Position numbers and translations under genes: made by a program
Origin: Neobacillus sp. Marseille-Q6967
GTDB taxonomy: Bacteria > Bacillota > Bacilli > Bacillales > Cytobacillaceae
NCBI RefSeq assembly: GCF_946151075.1
Contig: NZ_CAMGZB010000001.1
Location: forward strand, 1,974,001-2,038,000
Reading direction: 5' to 3'
Length of the DNA stretch: 64,000 nucleotides
Part shown: in pieces, positions 17,613-25,765 of the stretch
Numbering within the stretch: the first letter of the stretch is position 1
Layout: the number at the start of each line of letters is the position of its first letter
The notes under the pieces: model-generated
Databases searched by the model: none
Seen by the model: only the letters and a program-made list of their open reading frames with translations
Told to the model about the DNA's origin: nothing

Positions 17613-18161
17613 ATGAATTATAACGTTCGTGGTGAAAACATTGAGGTAACTCCAGCAATTAGAGACTACGTTGAAAAGAAAATATCAAAATTAGAACGCT
17701 ATTTCACAGAAACACCTGAAGCGAAGGTAAATGTGAATCTACGATTTAACCAAGATAAAACATCCAAGGTTGAGGTAACCATTCCGCTGCCAAACTTAGT
17801 TCTTCGTGCAGAAGAAACAAATGTTGACATGTATGGAGCCATCGACTTAATTTCTGATAAGTTAGAGCGTCAAATTCGCAAGCATAAAACAAAAGTAAAT
17901 CGTAAATTCCGTGAAAAAGGTGAATTCCCGATTACGTTTACAGCTTCTGAAAACACAGAAGTTCAAGATATCGACGATGAAGAATTAGAAGTGGTTCGTA
18001 CAAAGCGTTTTGATCTAAAGCCGATGGACAGCGAAGAAGCAATCCTGCAAATGAACCTTCTTGGCCACAACTTCTACGTATTTAACAATTCAGAAACGAA
18101 CCGTACAAACGTTGTTTACAAACGGAAAGACGGCCGTTACGGATTGATTGAAACTCACTAA
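17613..18161 (+). CDS. hpf: Long-form ribosome hibernation promoting factor
   Basis: A 182-residue protein that binds the 30S decoding region and dimerises ribosomes into inactive 100S particles in stationary phase or stress. The N-terminal S30AE domain (residues 1 to about 100) begins MNYNVRGENIEVTPAIRDYVEKK in typical form. A linker is followed by the C-terminal dimerisation domain (KRFDLKPMDSEEAILQMNLLGH, FNNSETN, VVYKRKDGRYGLIE). AAAGGAGGAG precedes the ATG. In B. subtilis this gene (yvyD) is directly followed by secA in the same direction; here secA is 5 kb away and reversed. Confidence 0.96.
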   Translation: MNYNVRGENIEVTPAIRDYVEKKISKLERYFTETPEAKVNVNLRFNQDKTSKVEVTIPLPNLVLRAEETNVDMYGAIDLISDKLERQIRKHKTKVNRKFREKGEFPITFTASENTEVQDIDDEELEVVRTKRFDLKPMDSEEAILQMNLLGHNFYVFNNSETNRTNVVYKRKDGRYGLIETH

Positions 18162-18167
18162 AACAAA

Positions 18168-18203
18168 AAACGCAGACTCGTGAAATCGGGGCTGCGTTTT
18201 TTT
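18168..18203 (+). terminator. Terminator after hpf
   Basis: AAACGCAG and CTGCGTTT pair, followed by a T run. Confidence 0.85.
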
Positions 18204-18298
18204 GTCTAGATATGACTGTCAAATCATTGTATAATAATTTCGGAAGTCGAAATTATTATACTAATCTGCAAAATATGGTAGAGAAGGAGTTTTACAGT

Positions 18299-19144
18299 AT
18301 GACTTTTTCCATTGTTGGTTATGATCCCACTGAAAAAGAGTGGGGAATTGCTGTTCAATCTAAATTTTTAGGTGTAGGAGCCGTTGTACCTTGGGCTAAG
18401 GCAGGAGCAGGGGCCGTGGCGACGCAATCATACGCCAATACAGCCTACGGACCAAAAGCATTAGAATTAATGGAGCAGGGAAAAAGTGCCGAGGAAACCC
18501 TCGAATTGCTTTTGGCAGATGACCCTGAACGTGAAATGCGCCAAGTAGGGCTTATTGATTCAAACGGAAATCCGGCTACTTTTACTGGCAGTCAGTGCTA
18601 CGATTGGGCAGGCGGAGTGACAGGCACCCATTTTGCAGCGCAAGGAAATATTTTAGTCGACGAAGAAACCGTTAATGCAATGGCCCGTGTATTCAATGAA
18701 ACGGAAGGTTCTCTTGCCTATCGTCTTCTAGCTGGGCTTGATGCAGGTCAGGAAGCGGGCGGGGACAGCCGAGGCAAACAGTCGGCTGCCCTGTATATTG
18801 TAAAGGAAAAAGGCGGCTATGGCGGTTTCAATGACCGTTATATTGACCTTCGGGTGGACGACCATCCAGATCCGATTAAAGAACTGATCAGGATTTATCA
18901 GCTTCAGCAACTATATTTTGCACCATCGAAGCCAGAACGAGTGGCAGCGATTAAAGGGGAAGTTAAAGCAGAGTTGGCAAGTCATTTGATCAGGCTTGGA
19001 TATCTTAGCAAAGAACCAACAAGTGATGAGGCACTGTTTCAAGCATTAAAGGCCTATATTCATACCGAAAATTTTGAAATGCGGGAACAAGAAACAGGAC
19101 GAATAGACTTAGAAGTTCTGGAATATATGAAAAATAATAGGTAA
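18299..19144 (+). CDS. DUF1028 family protein (predicted Ntn-hydrolase fold)
   Basis: About 281 residues, matching DUF1028 proteins: TFSIVGYDPTEKEWGIAVQSKFL at the N-terminus, GAGAVATQSYAN near residue 42, and AGGDSRGKQSAAL near 155 with FNDRYIDLRVDDHPDPI. The family is predicted to have an N-terminal nucleophile hydrolase fold with Thr2 as a possible nucleophile; the substrate is unknown. The start at 18299 is preferred: AAGGAG lies nine bases before it and the family begins at this methionine. A start at 18212 would add 29 atypical residues. It is a lone gene between two terminators. Confidence 0.8.
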   Translation: MTFSIVGYDPTEKEWGIAVQSKFLGVGAVVPWAKAGAGAVATQSYANTAYGPKALELMEQGKSAEETLELLLADDPEREMRQVGLIDSNGNPATFTGSQCYDWAGGVTGTHFAAQGNILVDEETVNAMARVFNETEGSLAYRLLAGLDAGQEAGGDSRGKQSAALYIVKEKGGYGGFNDRYIDLRVDDHPDPIKELIRIYQLQQLYFAPSKPERVAAIKGEVKAELASHLIRLGYLSKEPTSDEALFQALKAYIHTENFEMREQETGRIDLEVLEYMKNNR

Positions 19145-19150
19145 TTATTC

Positions 19151-19182
19151 ATATCCTCCGATCAATTCGGAGGGTATTTTTT
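19151..19182 (+). terminator. Terminator after DUF1028 gene
   Basis: ATATCCTCCGA and TCGGAGGGTAT pair around TCAAT, followed by T6. Confidence 0.85.
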
Positions 19183-19278
19183 ACTAAAAATTTACGTTAA
19201 AACTATTGAAATAATGGTAATATTGGTATTTAATAGTAGGTGTTATTATTTTGAAAAATATGGGAGGGAAACAAACAA

Positions 19279-19680
19279 ATGGGAAAGGCATACTTAAAAG
19301 TTGCAACAGTTTATTTCACGATTGGAGTATTGGCCGGTTTAATCATGGGGATTATTCATGATTTCCGACTTACATCCGTTCATGCCCATGTTAACTTACT
19401 CGGCTGGGTTTCAATGGCATTATTTGGTCTTATTTATCACTTTTATCCAAATGCAGCAAATTCCAAACTAGCTAAAGTACAATTCTGGCTCCATAATATC
19501 GGGGTACCAGTTATGTTAGGCGGTATCGCAGCTCAGGTATTTGGGGTTACCGCTGCACTTCCTGCAGCCATTGTGGGATCGATGGCAGTTGTTTTAGGGG
19601 TTATCTTGTTTACGATTAACGTGTTCAAACACGTTGGAAAAGATTCTTCAGTCGATTCCAATAATAAGTTTTCTGCTTAA
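19279..19680 (+). CDS. Short haem-copper oxidase subunit I-like membrane protein
   Basis: A 133-residue protein with four hydrophobic helices. The segment TSVHAHVNLLGWVSMALFGLIYHFYP resembles the histidine-bearing helix of cbb3/NorB-type oxidase subunit I, and NCBI-style annotation often calls such proteins cytochrome-c oxidase. It is only a quarter of the length of a catalytic subunit and lacks the copper and active-site histidines of the later helices, so it is not a complete oxidase. It may bind a single haem. GGAGGG precedes the ATG. Confidence 0.6.
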   Translation: MGKAYLKVATVYFTIGVLAGLIMGIIHDFRLTSVHAHVNLLGWVSMALFGLIYHFYPNAANSKLAKVQFWLHNIGVPVMLGGIAAQVFGVTAALPAAIVGSMAVVLGVILFTINVFKHVGKDSSVDSNNKFSA

Positions 19681-19689
19681 GTGGAACCA

Positions 19690-19720
19690 AAAAACGATCA
19701 TCAATTGATGGTCGTTTTTT
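19690..19720 (+). terminator. Terminator after the oxidase-like gene
   Basis: AAAACGATCATC pairs with GATGGTCGTTTT around AATT, followed by further T. Confidence 0.85.
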
Positions 19721-19850
19721 CATGGGAAAAAATGATACTATTTATTGTCTGCTTAAAAAGGTAAAATCTTTTTAGCATGACGACCCACAGAATATGATAA
19801 GATATAACGTAATTTTTGATAGAAATATAGATACTTAGGGGGCATAATAC

Positions 19851-20906
19851 GTGAAAGAGAAGAAATTGATTCGTTTCGTTACAACTAGTGTTTTAGCTTC
19901 GTCGTTAATTTTTTCAGTTGGTACAGGAGTATTTGCTAATGAGGGCGAATCTACCACAGAGGAACTTGAGATTGTAACAGAAGATACAACGGTTGAAGGA
20001 TCAACTCCAGTTGAAGAAACGGTAACAGAGGATACCGTTTCACCTGAGGGAGAGACGTTAACAAGTGAGGAAATAACAACAGAAGAGGAAAGCGCAGCTG
20101 CAGATGAAGAAACAATAATTGACCTTGAAGAACAAGAACCTTCCTTAGTACCTGGTGATTTCTTTTATTTTGTAAAAACAATGACGGAAAAAATCCGCCT
20201 GGCCTTTACGGTGGATGATTATAAAGAAGCGCAGTTGTTAGCTGAATTCGCAGCAGAGAGAATTGCTGAGGCGAATGCTCTCATTGCCGAAGGGAAAACT
20301 GCGGATGCAGAGGCACTGCTTAAAGAAGCAATTGCGACACAAGAGCAAGCTGGAGAGGAGCTTTCTGAAGGTGAAGAGACAGCTGATGCTGAAGCTACAG
20401 AAGAAACTGAAGTTGAAACAAAATTGGCTCATAATATTGATTCCTTATTAGTTGTTCTAACAAAAGTTGAAAATCCGACAGCACAGCAGGCAATCATGAA
20501 AAACATCCAAAAAACATTTGTAAAGTTAGATAAAAAGTTTGCAAGACTAGAAGAAAAGGATGCTAAATTTGCTGAGAAAATGAAAGAAATTGAAGAAAAA
20601 GTAACAGATGGTCAAATCTCTGAAGAGGAAGCAACGAACAAGAAGACTAAGCTTGAAAAGAAGGAAAACAAGAACAAGCAAAAATCTGCTGATGACATTG
20701 CAGTAGACGAGACGGAAGTAACAACAGAGACAAAAGAGGCCAAGGCTGCGGTTGAAGAAGTACAGAAAGAGGAAGCAGCAAAGCAGGAAGCCCCTGCTCA
20801 GAAGGCTCAAGAAAAACAGCAGGCAGCTGCTCAAAAGGCTGAAGAAAAACAACAAAAGGCAGCAGAAAAGAAAAATGAACATGCTGGTAAAAAAGAAGGT
20901 AAATAA
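19851..20906 (+). CDS. Secreted DUF5667-domain protein, Glu/Lys/Ala-rich
   Basis: A 351-residue exported protein starting with GTG (ribosome site TAGGGGG). A signal peptide of about 29 residues ends near TGVFANE. A Thr/Glu-rich low-complexity stretch follows (about 30-95), then a DUF5667-like helical domain beginning SLVPGDFFYFVKTMTEKIRLAFTVDD (about 98-190), then highly charged helices. The tail is Ala/Gln/Lys repeats. No sorting motif or membrane anchor is seen. The function of DUF5667 proteins is unknown; this one likely lies in the wall space. Confidence 0.65.
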   Translation: MKEKKLIRFVTTSVLASSLIFSVGTGVFANEGESTTEELEIVTEDTTVEGSTPVEETVTEDTVSPEGETLTSEEITTEEESAAADEETIIDLEEQEPSLVPGDFFYFVKTMTEKIRLAFTVDDYKEAQLLAEFAAERIAEANALIAEGKTADAEALLKEAIATQEQAGEELSEGEETADAEATEETEVETKLAHNIDSLLVVLTKVENPTAQQAIMKNIQKTFVKLDKKFARLEEKDAKFAEKMKEIEEKVTDGQISEEEATNKKTKLEKKENKNKQKSADDIAVDETEVTTETKEAKAAVEEVQKEEAAKQEAPAQKAQEKQQAAAQKAEEKQQKAAEKKNEHAGKKEGK

Positions 20907-20926
20907 AAATAATTAACCCTTCAACA

Positions 20927-20960
20927 AAAAGGTGCACCGTCTAATTGGGTGCACCTTTTA
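20927..20960 (+). terminator. Terminator after DUF5667 gene
   Basis: AAAAGGTGCAC and GTGCACCTTTT form a strong stem. Confidence 0.85.
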
Positions 20961-20973
20961 TACTCGCCTTTTT

Positions 20974-21130
20974 TTAAAAGGTCAGTTTTTGAATAATAAA
21001 CAGGGGTGTATTGCCTAATAAATGTTTGGGAGACCTCATTAAGTAACCGGATGCATAAGTGGGATCCTGTGTCTCCCAGACACCATTTATTTTGATTTCA
21101 TTCCAGGCGTGATTCTCACACATGAAGCGT
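20974..21130 (-). pseudogene. Remnant of a transglutaminase-like gene
   Basis: On the minus strand the frame reads CENHAWNEIKINGVWETQDPTYASGY. This resembles the His-Asp end of the transglutaminase-like (cysteine protease fold) domain, where NHAW and the D-P/T-T/Y positions carry the catalytic His and Asp. The catalytic cysteine part is missing; the upstream sequence is replaced by tandem repeats, and the downstream part ends soon. I read it as a truncated relic rather than a working gene. Confidence 0.4.
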
Positions 21131-21247
21131 ATGTGACCAAAACCAATTAGAAAACGAAAAAAATGGTCACATGGTACGTTCATATGGCCAAAACCAATCA
21201 GGAAAAGAACTAAAGTGGTCACATAAAACGTTCATATGACCAATCAA
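21131..21247. repeat. Two and a half imperfect direct repeats with GTGACC/GGTCAC ends
   Basis: A unit of about 52 bp occurs at 21131-21180 and 21183-21232, with a third partial copy (CATATGACCAATCA) to about 21247. Each unit opens with ATG(T/G)(G)CCAAAACCAAT and ends with TGGTCACAT then (G/A)AACGTT-like bases. The first unit's ends (GTGACCA 21133-21139, TGGTCAC 21164-21170) can pair. The rest of the gap from 20961 to 21284 holds only the transglutaminase relic. Confidence 0.6.
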
Positions 21248-21284
21248 AATAGTAGGTGATTGAACTAACTAGAACAATTTGATC

Positions 21285-21314
21285 AAAAAAGCCAGCGAAT
21301 TATTTCGCTGGCTC
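21285..21314 (-). terminator. Terminator of secA
   Basis: On the minus strand GAGCCAGCGAAA and TTCGCTGGC form the stem, followed by T6. Confidence 0.85.
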
Positions 21315-21321
21315 TTAATTT

Positions 21322-23835
21322 TTATTTCGCAACACCATGGCAGTTTTTGAACTTTTTACCACTGCCGCAATAGCATGGGTCGTTACGGCCGATGTTAATT
21401 TGGTTTACTTTTGGCTTCTTTTTAACAGGTTCGCCGTCTTCTTTAGGATTCACTGCTTGTCCTTTTGCTACTTCCTGGCGCTCAAGGTTGTTGCGGATTT
21501 CTGCCTTCATGATATACATAGAAGCTTCTTCTTCAATCGATTGAATCATCGCCTCGAACATTGCGAAGCCTTCATGCTGGTATTCACGAAGCGGATCGAT
21601 CTGGCCGTATGCACGTAGGTGGATACCATGACGTAATTGATCCATTGCATCGATATGGTCAATCCACTTAGAGTCAACAGCACGGAGCATAACAACTTTT
21701 TCGAACTCGCGCATTTGCTCTGCTGAAAGAATTTGTTCCTTTTCGTTGTATCGTTCTTGCACTTTTGCAAAAATCGCATCGGTCATTTCTTCTGGAGTCT
21801 TCCCTTTTAGGTCATTAACCGTAATGTCACCTTCATGAAGAAGGTTCGCATTTACATAGTCAATAATTCCCTGCAGGTTCCATTCTTCCTCGTCCTCATG
21901 AACAGAAGCGTGGGCATCAACACTGCGCTGGATGACCGTTAAAATCATTTTTTCAACAATCTCACGAAGGTTTTCAGATTCTAGCACTTCATCACGCTGT
22001 GTATAGATAATTTCACGCTGCTGACGAAGGACATCATCATATTGCAGCAACTGTTTACGGGCATCAAAGTTATTGCCCTCAACGCGTTTTTGTGCAGATT
22101 CTACTGCTCTGGAAACCATTTTACTTTGAATTGGCTGGGAGTCATCCATACCAAGGCGTTCCATCATCGTTTTCATATTGTCGGAACCGAAGCGGCGCAT
22201 TAATTCATCTTCCATGGATAAATAAAACTGGGTAACCCCTGGGTCTCCTTGACGTCCTGAACGTCCACGAAGCTGGTTATCAATCCGTCGGCTTTCGTGA
22301 CGTTCTGTCCCAATAACTGCAAGTCCGCCTAACTCTCTTACACCTTCACCAAGTTTAATGTCGGTACCACGACCTGCCATGTTGGTCGCGATGGTAACGG
22401 CACCTTTTTGGCCCGCTTCCGCAATAATTTCCGCTTCACGTTCATGGTTTTTTGCATTCAAAACATTATGATGAATTTTCTTTTTAGATAGATAGGAAGA
22501 AATCAACTCTGAAGTTTCAATCGCAACCGTACCAACAAGTACCGGCTGTCCTTTTTGGTTACGTTCTGCAATGTCTTCCACAACTGCTCTGAACTTCCCA
22601 TCCATCGTTGCATAAATTAAATCGGGACGGTCATCACGGGCAATTGGGCGATTTGTTGGAATGACCACAACATTCATATTGTAGATGTTGCGGAATTCTT
22701 CTTCCTCTGTTTTCGCTGTACCTGTCATACCCGCTAATTTTTCATACATACGGAAGTAGTTTTGGAACGTAATTGTTGCCATTGTCATGCTTTCGTTTTG
22801 TACTTCTAAGCCTTCTTTTGCCTCAATTGCCTGGTGCAAACCTTCACTGTAACGGCGGCCCTTCATCAAACGGCCGGTGAACTGGTCAACAATGACGATC
22901 TCGCCATCTTGTACAACATAATCAACATCTAAATGCATGCTCACATTGGCTTTTAATGCCTGATTGATATGGTGATTTAATGTGACATGAGAGATATCAA
23001 ACAGGTTCTCAATGCCAAATGCTTTCTCGGCTTTGCTGATTCCTTCCTCCGTCAACATAACGCCTTTCGTTTTTTCATCGTACGTAAACTCCTGGTCTTT
23101 TTTCAGGGTATTTACAAATGCATTTGCCTGAATATAAAGAGCTGTTGATTTCTGACCTGAACCAGAAATAATCAGCGGTGTACGTGCTTCATCGATTAAA
23201 ATCGAGTCAACTTCGTCGATAACGGCAAAAAATAAAGGACGCTGTACTTTTTGTTCCTTATAAAGGACCATGTTATCACGCAGATAATCAAAACCAAATT
23301 CATTGTTGGTACCGTACGTGATATCGCATGCATACGCCTGCTGCTTTTCCTCTTTGGACATGCTATTTAAATTTAAGCCGACAGTTAGTCCTAAAAATTC
23401 ATATAACTGACCCATTTCCGTAGCGTCACGGCTTGCGAGATATTCGTTGACGGTAATAACGTGAACACCTTTTCCAGAAAGAGCATTTAAATAAACCGGC
23501 ATAGTCGCCGTTAACGTTTTACCTTCCCCGGTCTTCATCTCCGAGATATTTCCTTCATGGAGCGAAATACCTCCCATTAGCTGAACATGGTACGGATATA
23601 GACCAAGTACACGGCGGGCTCCTTCACGGACAACCGCAAAAGCTTCCACCAATAAATCATCAAGCGTTTCGCCTTTTTGATAGCGCTCCTTAAATTCCTC
23701 TGTTTTTGCACGGAGCTGATCGTCAGTAAATTTTTCTGTCTCCGCAGCCAGTGCATCAATTTGGTGCGCCATTTTATCCAACCGTTTCAGCTCGCGCTTA
23801 TTAAAGTCGAACACTTTATTTAAAATCCCCATCAT
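21322..23835 (-). CDS. secA: Preprotein translocase ATPase SecA
   Basis: ATP-driven motor of the Sec translocase at the membrane. The 837-residue length matches Bacillus SecA. Visible features: N-terminal [18 protein letters not shown]; Walker [12 protein letters not shown] near residue 103; [15 protein letters not shown] (motif II); [24 protein letters not shown] (motif VI); and the C-terminal zinc-binding SEC-C tail with [13 protein letters not shown]. Two consecutive ATG codons (23835, 23832) follow AAAGGAG, so the start is uncertain by one residue. Orientation is odd: in B. subtilis hpf, secA and prfB run in one direction, but here secA is reversed and separated from prfB by the cytochrome cluster. 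Confidence 0.98.
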   Translation of the reverse strand: MMGILNKVFDFNKRELKRLDKMAHQIDALAAETEKFTDDQLRAKTEEFKERYQKGETLDDLLVEAFAVVREGARRVLGLYPYHVQLMGGISLHEGNISEMKTGEGKTLTATMPVYLNALSGKGVHVITVNEYLASRDATEMGQLYEFLGLTVGLNLNSMSKEEKQQAYACDITYGTNNEFGFDYLRDNMVLYKEQKVQRPLFFAVIDEVDSILIDEARTPLIISGSGQKSTALYIQANAFVNTLKKDQEFTYDEKTKGVMLTEEGISKAEKAFGIENLFDISHVTLNHHINQALKANVSMHLDVDYVVQDGEIVIVDQFTGRLMKGRRYSEGLHQAIEAKEGLEVQNESMTMATITFQNYFRMYEKLAGMTGTAKTEEEEFRNIYNMNVVVIPTNRPIARDDRPDLIYATMDGKFRAVVEDIAERNQKGQPVLVGTVAIETSELISSYLSKKKIHHNVLNAKNHEREAEIIAEAGQKGAVTIATNMAGRGTDIKLGEGVRELGGLAVIGTERHESRRIDNQLRGRSGRQGDPGVTQFYLSMEDELMRRFGSDNMKTMMERLGMDDSQPIQSKMVSRAVESAQKRVEGNNFDARKQLLQYDDVLRQQREIIYTQRDEVLESENLREIVEKMILTVIQRSVDAHASVHEDEEEWNLQGIIDYVNANLLHEGDITVNDLKGKTPEEMTDAIFAKVQERYNEKEQILSAEQMREFEKVVMLRAVDSKWIDHIDAMDQLRHGIHLRAYGQIDPLREYQHEGFAMFEAMIQSIEEEASMYIMKAEIRNNLERQEVAKGQAVNPKEDGEPVKKKPKVNQINIGRNDPCYCGSGKKFKNCHGVAK

Positions 23836-23931
23836 ATGATGAAACGCTCCTTTATTTCGAGATTTAACCTTATAAAAATGAGAGTATTCTGCTTAAAAAC
23901 CTGTCAAAATCATTCGATAATTTTCCTATCT

Positions 23932-23960
23932 ATCTTACCATTTCCGGTATAGAGTGACAA
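23932..23960 (-). promoter_or_regulatory. Sigma-A promoter of secA
   Basis: On the minus strand TTGTCA (23960-23955) and TAAGAT (23937-23932) are spaced by 17 bp, about 97 bp upstream of the start codon. The intact promoter shows secA has its own transcription unit in the reversed position. Confidence 0.65.
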
Positions 23961-24157
23961 CATTGTTACGTTATAGTCACATTTGCTGGTTAGTGACTCA
24001 TGTTTGCCGCATTATATAGAAAGAATTATAATTGTCGAATTATTGTATACAATCAATTTTAAGAATTGGTTTGTTAGTTGGGATAAAATGTATAATTTTA
24101 ACTATTTGTGTATAAATATGCAATTATTTGATGGTTATTACTGTACTAACATTGTTA

Positions 24158-24187
24158 ATATAAACCTTTATTTAACAAGGTTTATAT
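24158..24187. repeat. Perfect 11-bp hairpin in the secA-cytochrome gap
   Basis: ATATAAACCTT and AAGGTTTATAT flank an 8-base loop (TATTTAAC), followed on the plus strand by ATTGTTTTT. It sits between divergent promoters where no gene ends, so it is an insulator-like terminator or an operator. The rest of the 23961-24220 stretch is AT-rich with no gene seen. Confidence 0.55.
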
Positions 24188-24219
24188 ATTGTTTTTAGGG
24201 ATAAGTATCTAGTGTTAGA

Positions 24220-24259
24220 TTGTGAAAAATTATTCACAAATTGTACATTGGATTATACT
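24220..24259 (+). promoter_or_regulatory. Candidate redox-responsive promoter of the cytochrome cluster
   Basis: TTGTGAA (24220-24226) and TTCACAA (24233-24239) form an inverted repeat with a 6-bp spacer. The right arm read on the minus strand is TTTGTGAAT (24240-24232), which as I recall is the reported ResD consensus in B. subtilis. A -10-like TATACT lies at 24254-24259 with no good -35, as expected for an activator-dependent promoter. Spacing differs from Rex (4 bp between the same arms) and Fnr (TGTGA-N6-TCACA), so those are less likely. Confidence 0.5.
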
Positions 24260-24342
24260 CTTTTAATGTTAGATACTACCATTAGAGAGGTTAATAGAAA
24301 AATTAGAGAGATAAAGAAATAATGATGGGAAGGGTGAGGATA

Positions 24343-25746
24343 GTGGCCATATGGGGGAAGAAAAAGAATAAGGAGACTGCAGAACCCGAGACTCGAGATA
24401 CTGAAAAGAAAACAGGCCTATTACGTCGTCTCTGGCAAAAAGTCAGAAATATAGATTGGAAGGATCCAGTAAATCGGTGGAAAGCCTTATTTGTCGGCCT
24501 AATAGGGTCTATTGTTATTTTCGGAGGAGGGTACGGTGTCATTTCCTTTACCAACTCCCCGACATTCTGTTCCAGCTGCCATGAAATGGCGCCAGAATAT
24601 ACCACATTTACAGCCAGTGCACACAGTGAAATTTCCTGTGTTCAGTGTCATATCAAGCCAGGTTTTATCAACATGATGACACATAAAGTCATCTCATTAA
24701 AGGAAGTATATCACCACTTCATGGGTATTCCAGAACAGATTGTTCAAACAGAACACGAAGCTGTTTCCGACGAAAACTGTTTACAGTGTCACTCAAAGAA
24801 CCGCCTAGTAACGGCATCAAAAGACTTAATTGTAAATCATAAAGGACATATTGAAGAAGGAGTCCCATGTATTAGCTGTCACTCGGGAGTGGCCCACGCT
24901 AAAATCGCCGCACGTGGTATTAACACAGAAGAAGTCCGTGGACATTGGACAGAGGACGTCGCTCAACAAATGATGGAACAAAAATACTTGGCACCAAACA
25001 TGGGAACATGCATTGACTGTCACGATAAAGTAAACAACGGTGAAAAACCATGGAAAGATGTTGCGTACATAGTTCCGCCAAGTTCTGAACATTTAGAAGA
25101 GGCGGCGAAAGAAAAAGCAGAAACTACAACCAACGAAGTAAAACATCAAGCTGCAACAGAACAAGAAGCTGCTGAAGCAGTTGCGGCACATGACGAAAAA
25201 ACACAAGCGATTATCTTAGAAGCAGTTGGAAAACAACAAAAAGACGTAAAACTATCAATGGCCTGTGAAACTTGCCACCAGCGAGTGAAAGTGCCCCAAA
25301 ATCATAGAGTAGCAAACTGGAATGGAGACCACGGCGGAACTGCCCTTCAAGAATTAGATCAATGCGTAGATTGCCACCAGGATTCTAAGTGGATTAGAGA
25401 TATTCCTAAAGAAGATCTTGTTTCACTGCTTAAAATGGCTGAGGTTAAAAAAGAAGATAAAGAGCATAAATACACTGCCAATATTAACATTGTCAGAGAA
25501 CAATCTCGAATCAATAAATTCTGCAGTGCATGTCACGGTGAAAGACCTGAAAGCCACGTAGAAAGTGACGTATGGTTAACTGCCCACGCAGATAAAGCCG
25601 ACACACCTGAATTAAAAGCAGAATGTTTCGTCTGCCACGATCGAGAAAAGCCAAAAGCTGATTCTACTGATGTAAAAGCACCAACAGATGTTTACTGCCA
25701 ATACTGTCATAGAACTGGTTTTAAAGACGATGTGATTAACCATTGA
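24343..25746 (+). CDS. Membrane-anchored decahaem cytochrome c, NapC/NirT-like N-terminus
   Basis: About 467 residues. A charged cytoplasmic N-terminus is followed by one membrane helix (WKALFVGLIGSIVIFGGGYGVISF, about residues 46-69) and an extracytoplasmic domain with ten CxxCH haem-binding motifs. The first, CSSCHEM, carries the methionine typical of NapC/NrfH quinol dehydrogenases, and the first four fit the NapC arrangement. A helical Glu/Ala-rich linker separates haems 1-5 from 6-10. GTG 24343 follows AAGGGTGAGG; an ATG at 24322 in frame is possible. Likely role: menaquinol oxidation and outward electron transfer. It is the first gene of a cluster with a second such cytochrome 19 bases downstream. 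Confidence 0.85.
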   Translation: MAIWGKKKNKETAEPETRDTEKKTGLLRRLWQKVRNIDWKDPVNRWKALFVGLIGSIVIFGGGYGVISFTNSPTFCSSCHEMAPEYTTFTASAHSEISCVQCHIKPGFINMMTHKVISLKEVYHHFMGIPEQIVQTEHEAVSDENCLQCHSKNRLVTASKDLIVNHKGHIEEGVPCISCHSGVAHAKIAARGINTEEVRGHWTEDVAQQMMEQKYLAPNMGTCIDCHDKVNNGEKPWKDVAYIVPPSSEHLEEAAKEKAETTTNEVKHQAATEQEAAEAVAAHDEKTQAIILEAVGKQQKDVKLSMACETCHQRVKVPQNHRVANWNGDHGGTALQELDQCVDCHQDSKWIRDIPKEDLVSLLKMAEVKKEDKEHKYTANINIVREQSRINKFCSACHGERPESHVESDVWLTAHADKADTPELKAECFVCHDREKPKADSTDVKAPTDVYCQYCHRTGFKDDVINH

Positions 25747-25765
25747 AAAACTGGAGGGACGCTTT

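Noticed and set aside
20547..20937. Leu/Phe-rich minus-strand ORFs opposite the DUF5667 gene
   Set aside because: They mirror the Glu/Lys/Ala codons of the real gene and have no ribosome sites.
24220..24239. Rex or Fnr operator
   Set aside because: Half-sites fit, but the spacing is 6 bp between TTGTGAA and TTCACAA (Rex needs 4; Fnr TGTGA-N6-TCACA needs two bases fewer).
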